This document shows, one piece after another, positions 17,764 through 27,395 of a stretch of 64,000 bases of DNA. The stretch comes from Sphingopyxis sp. OAS728 (GTDB taxonomy: Bacteria > Pseudomonadota > Alphaproteobacteria > Sphingomonadales > Sphingomonadaceae): contig NZ_JADBDT010000001.1 of the NCBI RefSeq assembly GCF_014873485.1, positions 3,962,501 to 4,026,500 on the forward strand, read 5' to 3'. The notes under the pieces are model-generated. The model was given only the letters and a program-made list of their open reading frames with translations, did not search any database and was not told where the DNA came from. Position numbers and translations under genes: made by a program. Each line of letters begins with the position of its first letter. Position 1 is the first letter of the stretch.

Positions 17764-20570
17764 TGCGCTTCGCCCCAGCTCTTGCCCACACCGACCTCGA
17801 CCTCGAGCGGCACCGACAGGGTGAGCGCGGGTTCGGCGGCGCCCGACATCACCGCGCGGATCACCACGCCCGCAGCCTCGGCCTTGTCCTCGGGCGCCTC
17901 GAACACGAGTTCGTCGTGGACCTGGAGCAGCATACGGACATCGGAGAGCCCGGCGTCCGCAAGCGCTTTCGGCATCCGCGCCATCGCGCGCTTGATCAGA
18001 TCGGCGCTGGTGCCCTGGATCGGCGCGTTGATCGCAGCGCGCTCACTGCCCGCGCGTTCGTTCTGGTTCGCCGCCTTGATGCGCGGGAACCAGGTTTTGC
18101 GGCCGAACAGCGTCTCGGTGTAACCCTTGGCACGCGCGCTTTCGAGCGTATCGGTAATATAGTCCGAAATCCCGGGAAAGCGTTCGAAATAGCGCGCGAT
18201 CAACGCCTGCGCCTCGTCGGGCGTCACCTCGAGCCGGCCCGCGAGGCCCCAGCGCGAAATTCCGTAGAGGATCGAGAAATTGACCGTCTTCGCCTTGCCG
18301 CGCGTGTCGCGGTTGACCTCGCCGAACAATTCGATCGCGGTCGCGCTGTGGATGTCGTCGCCGCGCGCAAAGGCTTCCTTCAGTTCCGGAACATCGGCCA
18401 TATGCGCCGCGAGCCGGAGTTCGATCTGGCTATAGTCGGCCGCGACGATGACATGGCCCGGCGCGGCGATGAAGGCGTCGCGGATCTGGCGGCCGGTTTC
18501 GGTGCGGATCGGGATATTCTGCAGGTTCGGATCGGTCGACGACAGGCGCCCGGTTTGTGCGCCGACGAGGCTGTAGCTCGTGTGGACGCGGCCGGTCGTC
18601 GCATTGATCTGTTGCTGCAGCGCGTCGGTATAGGTCGACTTCAGCTTCGAAAGCTGGCGCCACTCCAATATCTTGCGCGCGATCGGCACACCGTCACGTT
18701 CCAATCGTTCAAGCTCGCTCTGGTCGGTCGACCAGTCGCCCGACTTGCCCTTGCGGCCACCCTTGAGGCCCAGCTTGTCGAACAGGATTTCGCCGAGCTG
18801 CTTGGGGCTGCCGATCGCGAAAGGTTGGCCGGCAAGTTCGTGCACTTCACCCTCGATGCGCAGCATCTCGGTCGCGAATTCGCCCGACAGGCGCGCGAGA
18901 TATTCGCGGTCGACCATGATCCCGGCGCGCTCCATCCCTTCGACGATCGAGGCGAGCGGGCGGTCGACCATCTCGTAGACGCGCGTCCCGCCCTCGACCG
19001 GGAGGCGCAGCTTGAGCAGCTTCCACAGGCGCAGCGCGACGTCGGCATCCTCGGCGGCATATTGCGTTGCGCGATCGAGCGGCACCTCGGCAAAGCTGAT
19101 CTGCGATTTGCCCGTGCCGCACATTTCCTTGAAGGTCAGGCAGGTGTGATCGAGATGGAGCTTCGCCAGCTCGTCGAGCCCGTGCTGATGCTTGCCCGCA
19201 TCGAGCGCAAAGCTCATCACCAGCGTATCGTCATAGGGCGCGACGGTAACGCCATGCTGCGCGAGCACGCCGATGTCGTACTTCAGATTATGTCCGACCT
19301 TGAGCACCGCATCGTCGGCGAACAGTGCGTGCAGGCGCCCGATCGCGACATCCATCGCGATCTGCTCGGGCTTTTCGGCAAACATGTCGGTGCCGCCATG
19401 GCCGAGCGGGATATAGCAGGCGCGGCCCGGCGCGGTCGCCATACTGACCCCGACGAGACGGCCGGTGACGCTGTCGAGGGTCGCGGTTTCGGTGTCGATC
19501 CCGACGACATGCGCGGCATGCGCTTCAGCGATCCAGCGATCGAGCGCTTCGACCGTCGTCACGCATTCATACGCCGCCCGGTCGATGGGCGGCATCGCGG
19601 GCAGCGTCGGGGTCGACGGCCCGGCGGGCGCTGCAACCGGCGCAGCGTTCGCGCGCGGGAAGGTCGGCGGGCCACCGGGGGTCGCGCCAAGGTCGAGCTT
19701 CGCCGACAGCGAGCGGAAGCCATGTTCGTCGAGGAAGGTCTTGAGCGGAAGCGGCGGGATCGCACCGAGTTTGAGCGTATCGAGCGCGTCGGGCAACGCA
19801 ACGTCGCGCTTGAGGTCGACGAGGATGCGCGACAGTTCGGCCATCGCGCGATGCTCGATCAGATTGTCGCGCAGCTTCGACGCCTTCATGCCCTCCGCGC
19901 CATCGAGCGCGGCGGTGAGGTTGCCATATTCCTGGATCAGCTTGGTCGCCGTCTTCGGCCCGACGCCGCGCACGCCCGGAACATTGTCGACGCTGTCGCC
20001 CATCAGCGCGAGGACGTCGCCGACGAGATCGGGCGTAACGCCGAACTTCTCGTTCACCGCTTCCAGCCCGAGGCGGACATTCTTCATCGTGTCGAGCATG
20101 TCGACCTGCGGGCCTTCGGCAGGCTCGCGGATGAGCTGCATCAGATCCTTGTCGGACGACACGATCGTGACGTCCCAGCCTTCGCGCACCGCGGCTTCGG
20201 CGTAGGAGGCGATCAGGTCGTCCGCCTCGAAACCTTCCATCTCGATGCACGGCAGCGAGAAGGCGCGCGTCGCGTCGCGGATCAGCGGGAATTGCGGGCG
20301 CAGATCCTCCGGCGGCTCGGGCCGGTTCGCCTTATACTGGTCGTAAATCTCGTTGCGGAACGACTGGCTGCTATGATCGAGGATCACCGCGAGGTGCGTC
20401 GGCCCGTCGGCGTCGTGCAGGTCCTTGGCGAGCTTCCACAGCATCGTCGTGTAGCCATAGACCGCGCCCACGGGCACCCCCTTGGGGTTCGTCAGCGGCG
20501 GCAGGCGGTGATAGGCGCGGAAGATGTAGCTGGAGCCATCGACCAGATAGAGATGATTCTTCTCGGACAT
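17760..20570 (-). CDS. polA: DNA polymerase I
   Basis: A 936-residue repair and Okazaki-fragment polymerase with all three domains. The N-terminal 5'-nuclease domain includes YLVDGSSYIFRAYH and DKDLMQLI. The 3'-5' exonuclease appears intact, with GIDTETATLD (Asp, Glu), GHNLKYDIGVL and YAAEDADVAL. The polymerase domain has motif A DYSQIELRLAAH, motif B KTVNFSILYGIS and motif C LQVHDELVFE. Many bacteria lack an active proofreading domain in Pol I, so its retention is worth noting. The start at 20570 (MSEKNHLYLVDG) matches the family. A small secreted protein is coupled at its 3' end. Confidence 0.98.
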   Translation of the reverse strand: MSEKNHLYLVDGSSYIFRAYHRLPPLTNPKGVPVGAVYGYTTMLWKLAKDLHDADGPTHLAVILDHSSQSFRNEIYDQYKANRPEPPEDLRPQFPLIRDATRAFSLPCIEMEGFEADDLIASYAEAAVREGWDVTIVSSDKDLMQLIREPAEGPQVDMLDTMKNVRLGLEAVNEKFGVTPDLVGDVLALMGDSVDNVPGVRGVGPKTATKLIQEYGNLTAALDGAEGMKASKLRDNLIEHRAMAELSRILVDLKRDVALPDALDTLKLGAIPPLPLKTFLDEHGFRSLSAKLDLGATPGGPPTFPRANAAPVAAPAGPSTPTLPAMPPIDRAAYECVTTVEALDRWIAEAHAAHVVGIDTETATLDSVTGRLVGVSMATAPGRACYIPLGHGGTDMFAEKPEQIAMDVAIGRLHALFADDAVLKVGHNLKYDIGVLAQHGVTVAPYDDTLVMSFALDAGKHQHGLDELAKLHLDHTCLTFKEMCGTGKSQISFAEVPLDRATQYAAEDADVALRLWKLLKLRLPVEGGTRVYEMVDRPLASIVEGMERAGIMVDREYLARLSGEFATEMLRIEGEVHELAGQPFAIGSPKQLGEILFDKLGLKGGRKGKSGDWSTDQSELERLERDGVPIARKILEWRQLSKLKSTYTDALQQQINATTGRVHTSYSLVGAQTGRLSSTDPNLQNIPIRTETGRQIRDAFIAAPGHVIVAADYSQIELRLAAHMADVPELKEAFARGDDIHSATAIELFGEVNRDTRGKAKTVNFSILYGISRWGLAGRLEVTPDEAQALIARYFERFPGISDYITDTLESARAKGYTETLFGRKTWFPRIKAANQNERAGSERAAINAPIQGTSADLIKRAMARMPKALADAGLSDVRMLLQVHDELVFEAPEDKAEAAGVVIRAVMSGAAEPALTLSVPLEVEVGVGKSWGEAH

Positions 20571-20602
20571 GGCGCGGATGTAGCAGCGACTAGGCGGGCG
20601 GC

Positions 20603-21283
20603 CTAGGGCGCTGTTCCCGCTTTCTTCCTCTTTGCACCGCACCACCGCTCGACGCCCTGCCAGCCGAGCCAGGCGAAAAGCGGCAGCCCGACCGCGCCGA
20701 GCAGGAGCAGTCCGGACGAAGCCTGTTCGACTGCCGCCGCCCCGATCGCGGCGAACAGCATCGCGATCCCCAGATTGGCGAGCGCCATGATGATCGCAAA
20801 GCGTCCGAACGCCATCGCCGCAATGCCGCCCGCCATCGCGGTCAGTTCGCAAAGGAACGGCACCGGGCGCGAGAGGATCAGCGCGACCGGGCCGATGCGT
20901 TCGGCGAGTATATGCGCCCGGGCGAGATCGTCGGCGCTGAGGAAACGCTCGGCGAGTGGCCGCGCGGCCCAGCGGCCGAGCGCATAACCCGCAAGGCTGC
21001 CGCCCATCAGGCCGAGCCAGATGACGAGCGTGCCGATTGCGAAGCCGAAAGCCGCACCCGCGAGCGTGTTGGTCACGCCATTGGGTACCGGCAGGAAGAC
21101 ATCGAGCGTCAGCGCGCCGACGATCAGCGCCGCCGCCGCGAAAGGTCGCTCGTCTGCCGCAGCCAGAACGCGGTCGCTTACCGCAACAAATTCTTCCTGG
21201 AAGATCAACGGCACGCCGACGATCGATGCCAGCAGAAAAGCTATCGCGAACCAGCGAAGAAACGGGGCAGGGCACTTGGCCAT
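20603..21283 (-). CDS. TVP38/TMEM64 (VTT domain) family membrane protein
   Basis: A 226-residue inner-membrane protein of the DedA/VTT superfamily. Hydrophobic segments flank the conserved FLPVPNGVTNTLAGAAFG and GYALGRWAARPLAERFL motifs, and LSRPVPFLCELTAMAGG forms the second re-entrant-loop-like motif with its R-x-x-P. Relatives take part in lipid flipping (polyprenyl phosphate, phosphatidylethanolamine) or membrane homeostasis. It lies 32 bases upstream of polA and 16 bases after purT, so a leftward purT-TVP38-polA transcript is possible. The start at 21283 follows the basic, non-hydrophobic region of longer readings. Confidence 0.86.
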   Translation of the reverse strand: MAKCPAPFLRWFAIAFLLASIVGVPLIFQEEFVAVSDRVLAAADERPFAAAALIVGALTLDVFLPVPNGVTNTLAGAAFGFAIGTLVIWLGLMGGSLAGYALGRWAARPLAERFLSADDLARAHILAERIGPVALILSRPVPFLCELTAMAGGIAAMAFGRFAIIMALANLGIAMLFAAIGAAAVEQASSGLLLLGAVGLPLFAWLGWQGVERWCGAKRKKAGTAP

Positions 21284-21299
21284 GCGCCAGCTTAGCGCG

Positions 21300-22481
21300 T
21301 CAGTCGCGGTAGTCGATGGCCAGTTTGCTCGCCGCCGCGACCGCTGCGGCGCGCGCATCGTCGGTGGTCCCGCCCGCGACTTTGGCCAGCGCGACGCCCA
21401 TGCGGCGATACGGGCGCGTGACTGGCTTGCCGAAGATGCGCGCATCGACCGCGGTGTCGGCGTTTGGCGGGGTCAGCGCATCGGCGAGGCCGGTGATCGC
21501 AAAATCGGCCGCGTCACGGTCGGCGAGCAGCACCGCGCTTGCGCTCGCGTCGGGCACCGCAATCGCGGGGATCGGCAGGCCGAGAATCGCGCGCGCGTGG
21601 AGGTCGAATTCGGACAGCGACTGCGAGATCAATGTCACCATGCCGGTGTCGTGCGGGCGCGGCGAGAGTTCGGAGAAGATGACCTCGTCGCCCTTCACGA
21701 AATATTCGACGCCGAAGATGCCGTGGCCGCCGAGCGCATCGACGACCTTGGTCGCCATTTCCTGCGCCGCAGCGAGCGCGGCGTCGGACATTGCCGCGGG
21801 CTGCCAGCTTTCGCGATAATCGCCGCGTTCCTGGCGATGGCCGATCGGCGGACAGAAGCTGACCCCGTCCTTGTGACGGACGGTGAGCAGGGTGATTTCA
21901 TAATCGAAGTCGATAAAGGCTTCGGCGATGACGCGGAGGCGGTCGCCGCGCATCCCGGCGGCGGCATAGTCCCATGCGGCATCGATCCCGCTGGCGTCCT
22001 TGACCGTGCTCTGGCCCTTGCCCGACGAGGACATCACGGGTTTGACGACGAGCGGAAAGCCGATACGTTCCGCCGCTGCGACCAATTCCTCGCGGCTCGT
22101 CGCATATTCGAAGGTCGAGGTTTTCAGGCCCAGCTCGCTCGCGGCAAGGTCGCGGATCGCGTCGCGGTTCATCGTCAGCTGCGCGGCGCGCGCCGAGGGG
22201 ACGACATGGAAACCCTCGGCTTCGACCTCGGCGAGGATTTCGGTACGGATCGCCTCGACCTCGGGGACGATATGATCGGGGCGATGCTTTTCGATCGTGG
22301 CGCGGAGCGCATCGCCGTCGAGCATCGAGAAGACTTCGGACCCGTCGGCGACCTGCATCGCGGGCGCGCCTTCGTAGCTGTCGCACGCGATTACGCGGCA
22401 GCCGAGCCGCTTCGCCGAAATCACGAATTCGCGGCCGAGTTCGCCCGAACCGAGGAGGAGGATGGTGGCGGTGGGGGTCAT
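21300..22481 (-). CDS. purT: Formate-dependent GAR transformylase
   Basis: Makes formyl-GAR from GAR, formate and ATP, an alternative to PurN in purine synthesis. The 393-residue length is standard for this ATP-grasp enzyme. Visible landmarks are [14 protein letters not shown] at the N-terminus, the ATP-binding loop [12 protein letters not shown], and [22 protein letters not shown] containing the Mg ligands Glu in EYF and SELSPR. The start at 22481 gives [11 protein letters not shown] directly before the first strand. It is divergent from ogt, with 116 bases between. Confidence 0.97.
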   Translation of the reverse strand: MTPTATILLLGSGELGREFVISAKRLGCRVIACDSYEGAPAMQVADGSEVFSMLDGDALRATIEKHRPDHIVPEVEAIRTEILAEVEAEGFHVVPSARAAQLTMNRDAIRDLAASELGLKTSTFEYATSREELVAAAERIGFPLVVKPVMSSSGKGQSTVKDASGIDAAWDYAAAGMRGDRLRVIAEAFIDFDYEITLLTVRHKDGVSFCPPIGHRQERGDYRESWQPAAMSDAALAAAQEMATKVVDALGGHGIFGVEYFVKGDEVIFSELSPRPHDTGMVTLISQSLSEFDLHARAILGLPIPAIAVPDASASAVLLADRDAADFAITGLADALTPPNADTAVDARIFGKPVTRPYRRMGVALAKVAGGTTDDARAAAVAAASKLAIDYRD

Positions 22482-22597
22482 GACAGTCTTTCCATCGAGG
22501 TTGGACGCAAGATTCGGGACGCACGGTCGTGCGGCCTCCGCCATATGAATTTCAGCAGCAAAGTGCGACAGCGAATGACAGCCAAAGGATCAATCTT

Positions 22598-23080
22598 GTG
22601 ACCCATTATTCGAAAACCATCTGGTCGCCGGTCGGCGAATTGACCCTCGTCGCCGACGCGCGCGGCTTGGCCGCCATCCTGTGGGAGAATGACAAACCCG
22701 ATCGAGTGCGCCTCGGTGCGCTTATCGAAAACCCGGATCATCCGGTCCTCCTCGACACCGAGCAGCAGTTGGGTGAATATTTCGCCGGGACACGCCGCAG
22801 TTTCGATGTGCCTTTGTCCTTTGCCGGGACCGATTTCCAGAAGCGGGTATGGGCCGCCTTGCTCGCCATCCCGTTCGGCGAGACGCGCAGCTATGGCGAG
22901 ATCGCCGAACAGCTCGGTGCGCCCGGCGCATCGCGCGCGGTCGGCGCCGCCAATGGCCGCAATCCGATCTCGATCATCGCGCCATGCCACCGCGTCGTCG
23001 GGTCGAATGGCAAGCTGACCGGCTTTGCGGGCGGGCTCGAGGCGAAGGCGTTCCTGCTCGACCTCGAGCGGGCGGCTTAA
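22598..23080 (+). CDS. ogt: Methylated-DNA-protein cysteine methyltransferase
   Basis: Removes O6-alkyl groups from guanine in DNA by transfer to its own cysteine, a one-time repair reaction. The acceptor is Cys130 in IIAPCHRVVG, and the arginine finger is Arg114 in ASRAVGAANG. The 160-residue length fits Ogt rather than the larger Ada fusion. I place the start at a GTG (22598) because AAGGAT lies eight bases before it and the protein then opens with THYSKTIWSPVG, the normal N-terminus; an upstream GTG at 22529 would add 23 unsupported residues. Its stop overlaps that of the convergent MFS gene in TTAA. Confidence 0.93.
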   Translation: MTHYSKTIWSPVGELTLVADARGLAAILWENDKPDRVRLGALIENPDHPVLLDTEQQLGEYFAGTRRSFDVPLSFAGTDFQKRVWAALLAIPFGETRSYGEIAEQLGAPGASRAVGAANGRNPISIIAPCHRVVGSNGKLTGFAGGLEAKAFLLDLERAA

Positions 23081-24312
23081 AGATCGAGCGTGCGGATTTT
23101 GGGGATCATCGTCCACCACAGCAGCGCGCCGATCAGCGACAATGTGGCCGCCGTTGCAAAGGCGTAGCCGTAGCCGCCGAGATAATCGACGATGAGCCCG
23201 GTAATAATCGGTCCGACGATACCCGAAATATTGCCGAGCGCGTTCTGAACCCCGATCCAGCTGCCCGCCGCACGTGGCCCCGCGAAAATCTGGCCGACGG
23301 CAAAGATATTCGTCGCGATCAGCCCGGCGCCGAAGCCGGCGACCGCCAGCCACAGCGCCAGCATCGCATAACCGTCGGCGACCGCGATACCGGCGGTTGC
23401 CGTCCCGATGGCGAGCTGTCCCGCGATCATCATCCAGCGGCGCACCTGGCCCTCGTCGGCGCCGCCCGCGACCATCCGGTCGGACAGCCAGCCGCCCGCG
23501 AGCGCGACGATCCCCTGCATCGTGAAACTCAATGTCGTCAGCGCCGTCATTTCGGCGATCGAATAGCCCGCGGTGTTGACGAGATAGAGCGGGAGCCAGG
23601 CGAGCAGGAAATAAAAGCCATAGTTCGACAGGAAATGAACGATCCCCATCCGCCATAGCGTCGGCACGCGGATCAGGCGGCGGATCGACACGCGTTCGCT
23701 CGCGGGTGCGGCGAGGCCCTTGGAACGCAGCGGCGCCGAGGCGATCTGCCAGGGGATGAGCCACAGCAATGTCACCGCACCGAAAATCCAGAAGACCGGC
23801 CGCCACCCCCATTCGCCGAGGATCGCGCCGCCGGTGAGTACGCCGACAGCGGGGCCAAAAGCGATCGCTGCCGAGACTGACGCGTTGGCGATGCCACGGC
23901 GCTCGACGGGCACTTCGGCGGCGAAAATCTTGCTGCTGCCGGGAAAGGCGATGCTCTCGCCGAGCCCAAGGAACAGGCGCAGCAGGATCAGCGAGGCGAG
24001 CCCGCCGATAAAACCCGTCAGCGCGGTGCTGATCGCCCAGATCGCGACGCCGAGCGCAAAGACGCGGTAAACGCAAAATCGGTCGCAGAGCCAGCCGACG
24101 AGCAGGCAGGCGGGGGCATAGACCCAGAAGAAAGCCGAGACCGCGACGCCGAAGCCCGTCGCCGACAGGTTCAGCTCCTCCTTCATCAGCGGCGCGGCGA
24201 CGCCGATCGCGCCGCGGTCGACATAGTTGAGGAGGACGGACAGCGCGATCAGGATGACGATCCACGTCACCCTTTTTCCGCCAGCCCGACCTTCGATTGA
24301 TTGTGTCGCCAT
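23077..24312 (-). CDS. MFS transporter, anion:cation symporter type
   Basis: A 411-residue transporter with about 12 membrane segments. The N-terminal half has LLNYVDRGAIGVAAPLMKEELNLS and the loop GWLCDRF, typical of the ACS branch that imports organic anions such as hexuronates, tartrate, phthalate or dipeptide-like acids. LRLFLGLGESIAFPGSSKI is the second conserved segment. It is divergent from the SnoaL-like gene at 24449, with a 136-base gap. The substrate is unknown. The same strand as the peptide locus downstream gives no operon link because an AraC and a GFA gene lie between. Confidence 0.87.
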   Translation of the reverse strand: MATQSIEGRAGGKRVTWIVILIALSVLLNYVDRGAIGVAAPLMKEELNLSATGFGVAVSAFFWVYAPACLLVGWLCDRFCVYRVFALGVAIWAISTALTGFIGGLASLILLRLFLGLGESIAFPGSSKIFAAEVPVERRGIANASVSAAIAFGPAVGVLTGGAILGEWGWRPVFWIFGAVTLLWLIPWQIASAPLRSKGLAAPASERVSIRRLIRVPTLWRMGIVHFLSNYGFYFLLAWLPLYLVNTAGYSIAEMTALTTLSFTMQGIVALAGGWLSDRMVAGGADEGQVRRWMMIAGQLAIGTATAGIAVADGYAMLALWLAVAGFGAGLIATNIFAVGQIFAGPRAAGSWIGVQNALGNISGIVGPIITGLIVDYLGGYGYAFATAATLSLIGALLWWTMIPKIRTLDL

Positions 24313-24448
24313 GTTCCAGCGCTCCCCTGCCCGGTGACAGGGCTATCAGATGGCGGGCCGCGCGCTAGCGAAAATTGGTGGCACGTTTGTTCAACGTGTT
24401 TGCCGGCCGGTCCGCTATTCTTTTCTGCAACGTCATGGGAGAAAGCCG

Positions 24449-24880
24449 ATGTCCGCCGCCGCACAAATTGACCGCTCCCTTTCGGTCGCCGCCCTCTTCG
24501 ACCGCTATCATGTCGGCTGGGAAACGAGGAATCCCGATCTGATCGCTTCGCTCCATTCGGAGGACACGATCTTCGCGCTCCACGACGGTACCGAGCCGGT
24601 GACGGGGCGCGAGCGGCTGCGCGAGCATTGCCGGCAATTGTTCGCAACCTTCGATTTCACGATGGAAATGGGGCGGCGGCTCTATGGCGACGACCATTGG
24701 GTGTTCGAGTGGACGATGCTGCTGACGCTCACCGAACCGGCTGGTGCGCCCTTCGCCGCGCGCGTCGGGATGCTCGACGTGGTCACGCTTAACCCAGCCG
24801 GGGAGGTGGTGCGCAAAGATGTCTATCCGAACGGGCGCGAGATGCACGGCGCCTTCGTGCGCGCGGGGATCGACCGTTAG
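24449..24880 (+). CDS. SnoaL-like / nuclear transport factor 2 family protein
   Basis: A 143-residue small alpha+beta barrel protein. The pattern LFDRYHVGWETRNPDLIASLHSED near the N-terminus and GTEPVTGRERLREH are typical of the SnoaL-like NTF2 fold, used for isomerases, dehydratases and binding proteins. No catalytic residues can be assigned with confidence. The ATG at 24449 is supported by GGGAGAAAG upstream. The AraC-type regulator follows 42 bases later on the same strand, so the two may share a transcript. Confidence 0.78.
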   Translation: MSAAAQIDRSLSVAALFDRYHVGWETRNPDLIASLHSEDTIFALHDGTEPVTGRERLREHCRQLFATFDFTMEMGRRLYGDDHWVFEWTMLLTLTEPAGAPFAARVGMLDVVTLNPAGEVVRKDVYPNGREMHGAFVRAGIDR

Positions 24881-24922
24881 CGGCGCTTGCGCCCGGCGTT
24901 TGACCGGCAGATAATCCCAGCG

Positions 24923-25603
24923 ATGCCCGACCTGCTCTCCCCTTTTCGGAATTCGCTGCTGCCGGTCGATGCCCCGCTTGCGCCGCATGCCAATCCGGTG
25001 ACGGGGTTATTGATGGGGCGCGGCGGGCCGGTGCGGCTGACGCTCAATGGCGTGGCGGTCGAGGGCGACATGTTGCTGATCCGCCCCGGTGTCGTGCATG
25101 GCATCGGCTTGCCAGCGCGCGGCGCGGATATCCTCTATCTCGACGGGCTGGATTTTCCATTCGACGTTCCGTTGGCGCGGGCGCTGGATGGCAAGCTGGC
25201 CGAACTGGCAAGCATGGTGCGGGATGGTATGAGCGGTGCTGCGGGCGAACTGCGCGTACGGCTGACCGCTCCTATCGCCGGACCGTCGCCTTGCGTCGCG
25301 GATGCCGTGCGCGCGATCTATGCCGATCCGATGCAGCGGATGCCGCAAGGCGAGCTTGCGTTGCGGCTCGGCATGGAACGCACGCAGGCGCTGCGCCAAT
25401 TCAAAGCTGCGACCGGACAAAGCTTTCGCGAATTCAAGCGCTGGTCGGCGATGCAGTTTGCCGCCGAGCAGATGAAGCAGGGCGCACTCGTGCGCACCGC
25501 GGCGATGGACGCGGGCTTTGCCGACACCGCGCATCTGTCGCGCGTCTTTCGCGAAACCTTTGGCCTGACGCCCAGCGCGGCGATCGGCGCACTCCCGTCG
25601 TAA
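24923..25603 (+). CDS. AraC-family transcriptional regulator
   Basis: A 226-residue predicted DNA-binding regulator. The C-terminal third is an AraC-type double helix-turn-helix: LALRLGMERTQALRQFKAATGQSF for the first and VRTAAMDAGFADTAHLSRVFRETFG for the second. The N-terminal half resembles a small cupin-like sensory domain (GDMLLIRPGVVHGIGLPARGA). The ligand is unknown; the adjacent SnoaL-like gene or the GFA gene are the nearest possible targets. The start at 24923 follows the stop of the SnoaL-like gene closely; no strong ribosome-binding site is seen. Confidence 0.86.
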   Translation: MPDLLSPFRNSLLPVDAPLAPHANPVTGLLMGRGGPVRLTLNGVAVEGDMLLIRPGVVHGIGLPARGADILYLDGLDFPFDVPLARALDGKLAELASMVRDGMSGAAGELRVRLTAPIAGPSPCVADAVRAIYADPMQRMPQGELALRLGMERTQALRQFKAATGQSFREFKRWSAMQFAAEQMKQGALVRTAAMDAGFADTAHLSRVFRETFGLTPSAAIGALPS

Positions 25604-25606
25604 AGG

Positions 25607-26089
25607 TCAGGCGGGCCAGCGGTCGGTGTCGTGGTCGGGATGCTGGTGATTGCTCGCCTTGATCGCGCCGACATAGGCGGCCATCGTTTCCTCGGTCGTG
25701 CCTTCGGCCTTGATCGGCAGATCCTCGAACAAGGGCAGTTGGCCTTCGAGCCCGAACTGGACACGCGGCGGGAAGGCCGACGGATCGTCGAACGAGCCGG
25801 TCGTCAGGTTGATATGCCTGCTCTCGGCATAGTCATAAGTGAGCGGCGTCCCGCAGTCGCGGCAGAAACCGCGCGCGGCCTTGTCCGAGCTGTTGAAGGT
25901 GGCGGGCTCTCCCCGCGTCCAGCTGATCGCGTCGCGCGGGACGCCGATCAAGGCGATGAAGAAATTGCCCGCTGCCTTCTGGCACATGCGGCAATGGCAG
26001 ATATGCGACGTGTCGAGCACCGCGGTGACATGATAGCGCACCGCGCCGCACTGGCAGCCGCCCGACGCTTCGGTTTCGATCCGCTCCAT
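25607..26089 (-). CDS. GFA-family zinc protein
   Basis: A 160-residue protein of the glutathione-dependent formaldehyde-activating (Gfa/CENP-V) family. All expected zinc cysteines are visible: Cys12 and Cys14 in GGCQCGAVRY, Cys31, Cys33 and Cys36 in CHCRMC, and Cys76 and Cys79 in FCRDCGTPL. Only a few members act on S-hydroxymethylglutathione, so that role is uncertain here. The start at 26089 has AGGAG ten bases upstream and is better than one at 26125. It is convergent with the AraC gene, 3 bases apart. Confidence 0.88.
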   Translation of the reverse strand: MERIETEASGGCQCGAVRYHVTAVLDTSHICHCRMCQKAAGNFFIALIGVPRDAISWTRGEPATFNSSDKAARGFCRDCGTPLTYDYAESRHINLTTGSFDDPSAFPPRVQFGLEGQLPLFEDLPIKAEGTTEETMAAYVGAIKASNHQHPDHDTDRWPA

Positions 26090-26149
26090 GGTCTGCTCCT
26101 CAACCGATCGGGCAGATGGTGCCAACCCGATGTCGGTTCAGCAACATGC

Positions 26150-27307
26150 TTATTCGATCCGGGCGCCCACGGCGATAGTCGCTTTGGCCTTCAGCCATGG
26201 CTCGATGCGCCGGATCGCTTCTTCGACCTGATCGGTGGAGACGGCGAAGCTGATGCGGATGAAGCCCTTGCCGTCGACCGGATCGAAATCCAGCCCGGGC
26301 GCGATGGCCACGCCCGTATCGCGCAGCAATTCCTCGCAGAAGGAGAGGCTGTCATCCGTGAGATGACCGACATCGGCATAGATATAGAAGGCACCATCGG
26401 GCGGCGCGATCCGCCGCAGGCCCATTGCCGGGAGCGCTTTGAGCAGCAGTTCGCGATTGCGCGCATAGGTCTGGATATGGCCTTCGAGTTCGTCGCGGCA
26501 ATCGAACGCGATCAGCCCGGCGTGTTGGGCGAGCGAGGGGGGCGTCAGGAACAGATTGCCCATTCGGGCGCGGGCGGCGTCGATCAGTGCCTCCGGAACG
26601 ACAAGCCATCCAAGGCGCCAGCCCGCCATGCTGAAATATTTGGAGAAGCTGTTGACGATCAGCGCGTCGGGCGCATGCTGCAACATGGTGTCGGCGGGAA
26701 GCGTGTAGCTGAGCCCGTGATAGATTTCGTCGGATACAAGCGCGATGCCGCGGCGCTTGCAGACCTCGGCCAGCGCCCGAAGCTCGTCCGGCGGGATGAT
26801 GGTGCCGGTCGGGTTGGCGGGGCTCGCGACGATCAGCCCATCGGGCGCGGGCTCGAGACGCTCGATCGCATCGGCCGTGATCTGGAACCGTTCGGCTTCG
26901 CCGCACGCGAGCTCGACCGGCACGAGGTGAAGCGCCTTGAGCGTATTTCGATAGGCGACATAGCCGGGGCGCGCGAGCGCAACGCGGGCGCCGGGCGAAA
27001 ACAGGCACGAGAGGGCAAGGACGAAGGCGGGCGAGGCGCCGCAGGTGAGGATGATCTGTTCCGGATTGACGGCGACGCCATAGGTTTCGCCATAATGGGC
27101 CGCGATACGCGCCTTGAGGTCCGGACTTTCCCAATAGCCCATGCCGTCGGCGTCGAGGATGCGGTGCGCCGCCTCGATCGCCGCCGCCGGGGCACCGGTC
27201 GAGGGCTGGCCGAACTCCATATGGATCACCGACCGTCCCTCGGCGCGCATGCGATGCGCGAGACGGCTGATGGCGATGGCGTGAAAGGGATCGATGTCGA
27301 TCGGCAC
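26150..27307 (-). CDS. Class I/II PLP-dependent aminotransferase
   Basis: A 385-residue cytoplasmic aminotransferase of fold type I. The cofactor lysine is Lys223 in NSFSKYFSMAGWRLG; ASPANPTGT and VSDEIYHGL provide the Asn, Asp and Tyr that hold the cofactor, and FIRISFAVS the carboxylate-binding Arg. Amino donor and acceptor cannot be assigned. Translation starts at a GTG (27307) with GGAG ten bases before it. It lies 88 bases after the D-aminoacylase gene on the same strand, with a TATAAT-like box in the gap, so it may be the last gene of the peptide locus or have its own promoter. Confidence 0.9.
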   Translation of the reverse strand: MPIDIDPFHAIAISRLAHRMRAEGRSVIHMEFGQPSTGAPAAAIEAAHRILDADGMGYWESPDLKARIAAHYGETYGVAVNPEQIILTCGASPAFVLALSCLFSPGARVALARPGYVAYRNTLKALHLVPVELACGEAERFQITADAIERLEPAPDGLIVASPANPTGTIIPPDELRALAEVCKRRGIALVSDEIYHGLSYTLPADTMLQHAPDALIVNSFSKYFSMAGWRLGWLVVPEALIDAARARMGNLFLTPPSLAQHAGLIAFDCRDELEGHIQTYARNRELLLKALPAMGLRRIAPPDGAFYIYADVGHLTDDSLSFCEELLRDTGVAIAPGLDFDPVDGKGFIRISFAVSTDQVEEAIRRIEPWLKAKATIAVGARIE

Positions 27308-27326
27308 GGCGAACTGGCTCCACTAG

Positions 27327-27332
27327 ATTATA
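27327..27332 (-). promoter_or_regulatory. Candidate -10 box for the aminotransferase gene
   Basis: The minus strand reads TATAAT about 20 bases before the GTG start. No clear -35 element is visible at 17 bases, so this is only a candidate. Confidence 0.3.
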
Positions 27333-27395
27333 AAGATTTGTCGCTGCGCCTCCCTACCCGAAAAGCGTCGTTGGCCAAATTGCCGTGCGTGCGGG

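Noticed and set aside
17733..20606. Very long open frame on the plus strand opposite polA
   Set aside because: It is antisense to a fully conserved DNA polymerase I. Long antisense frames are expected in GC-rich DNA, and the translation is rich in Arg, Asp and Gly with no family pattern.
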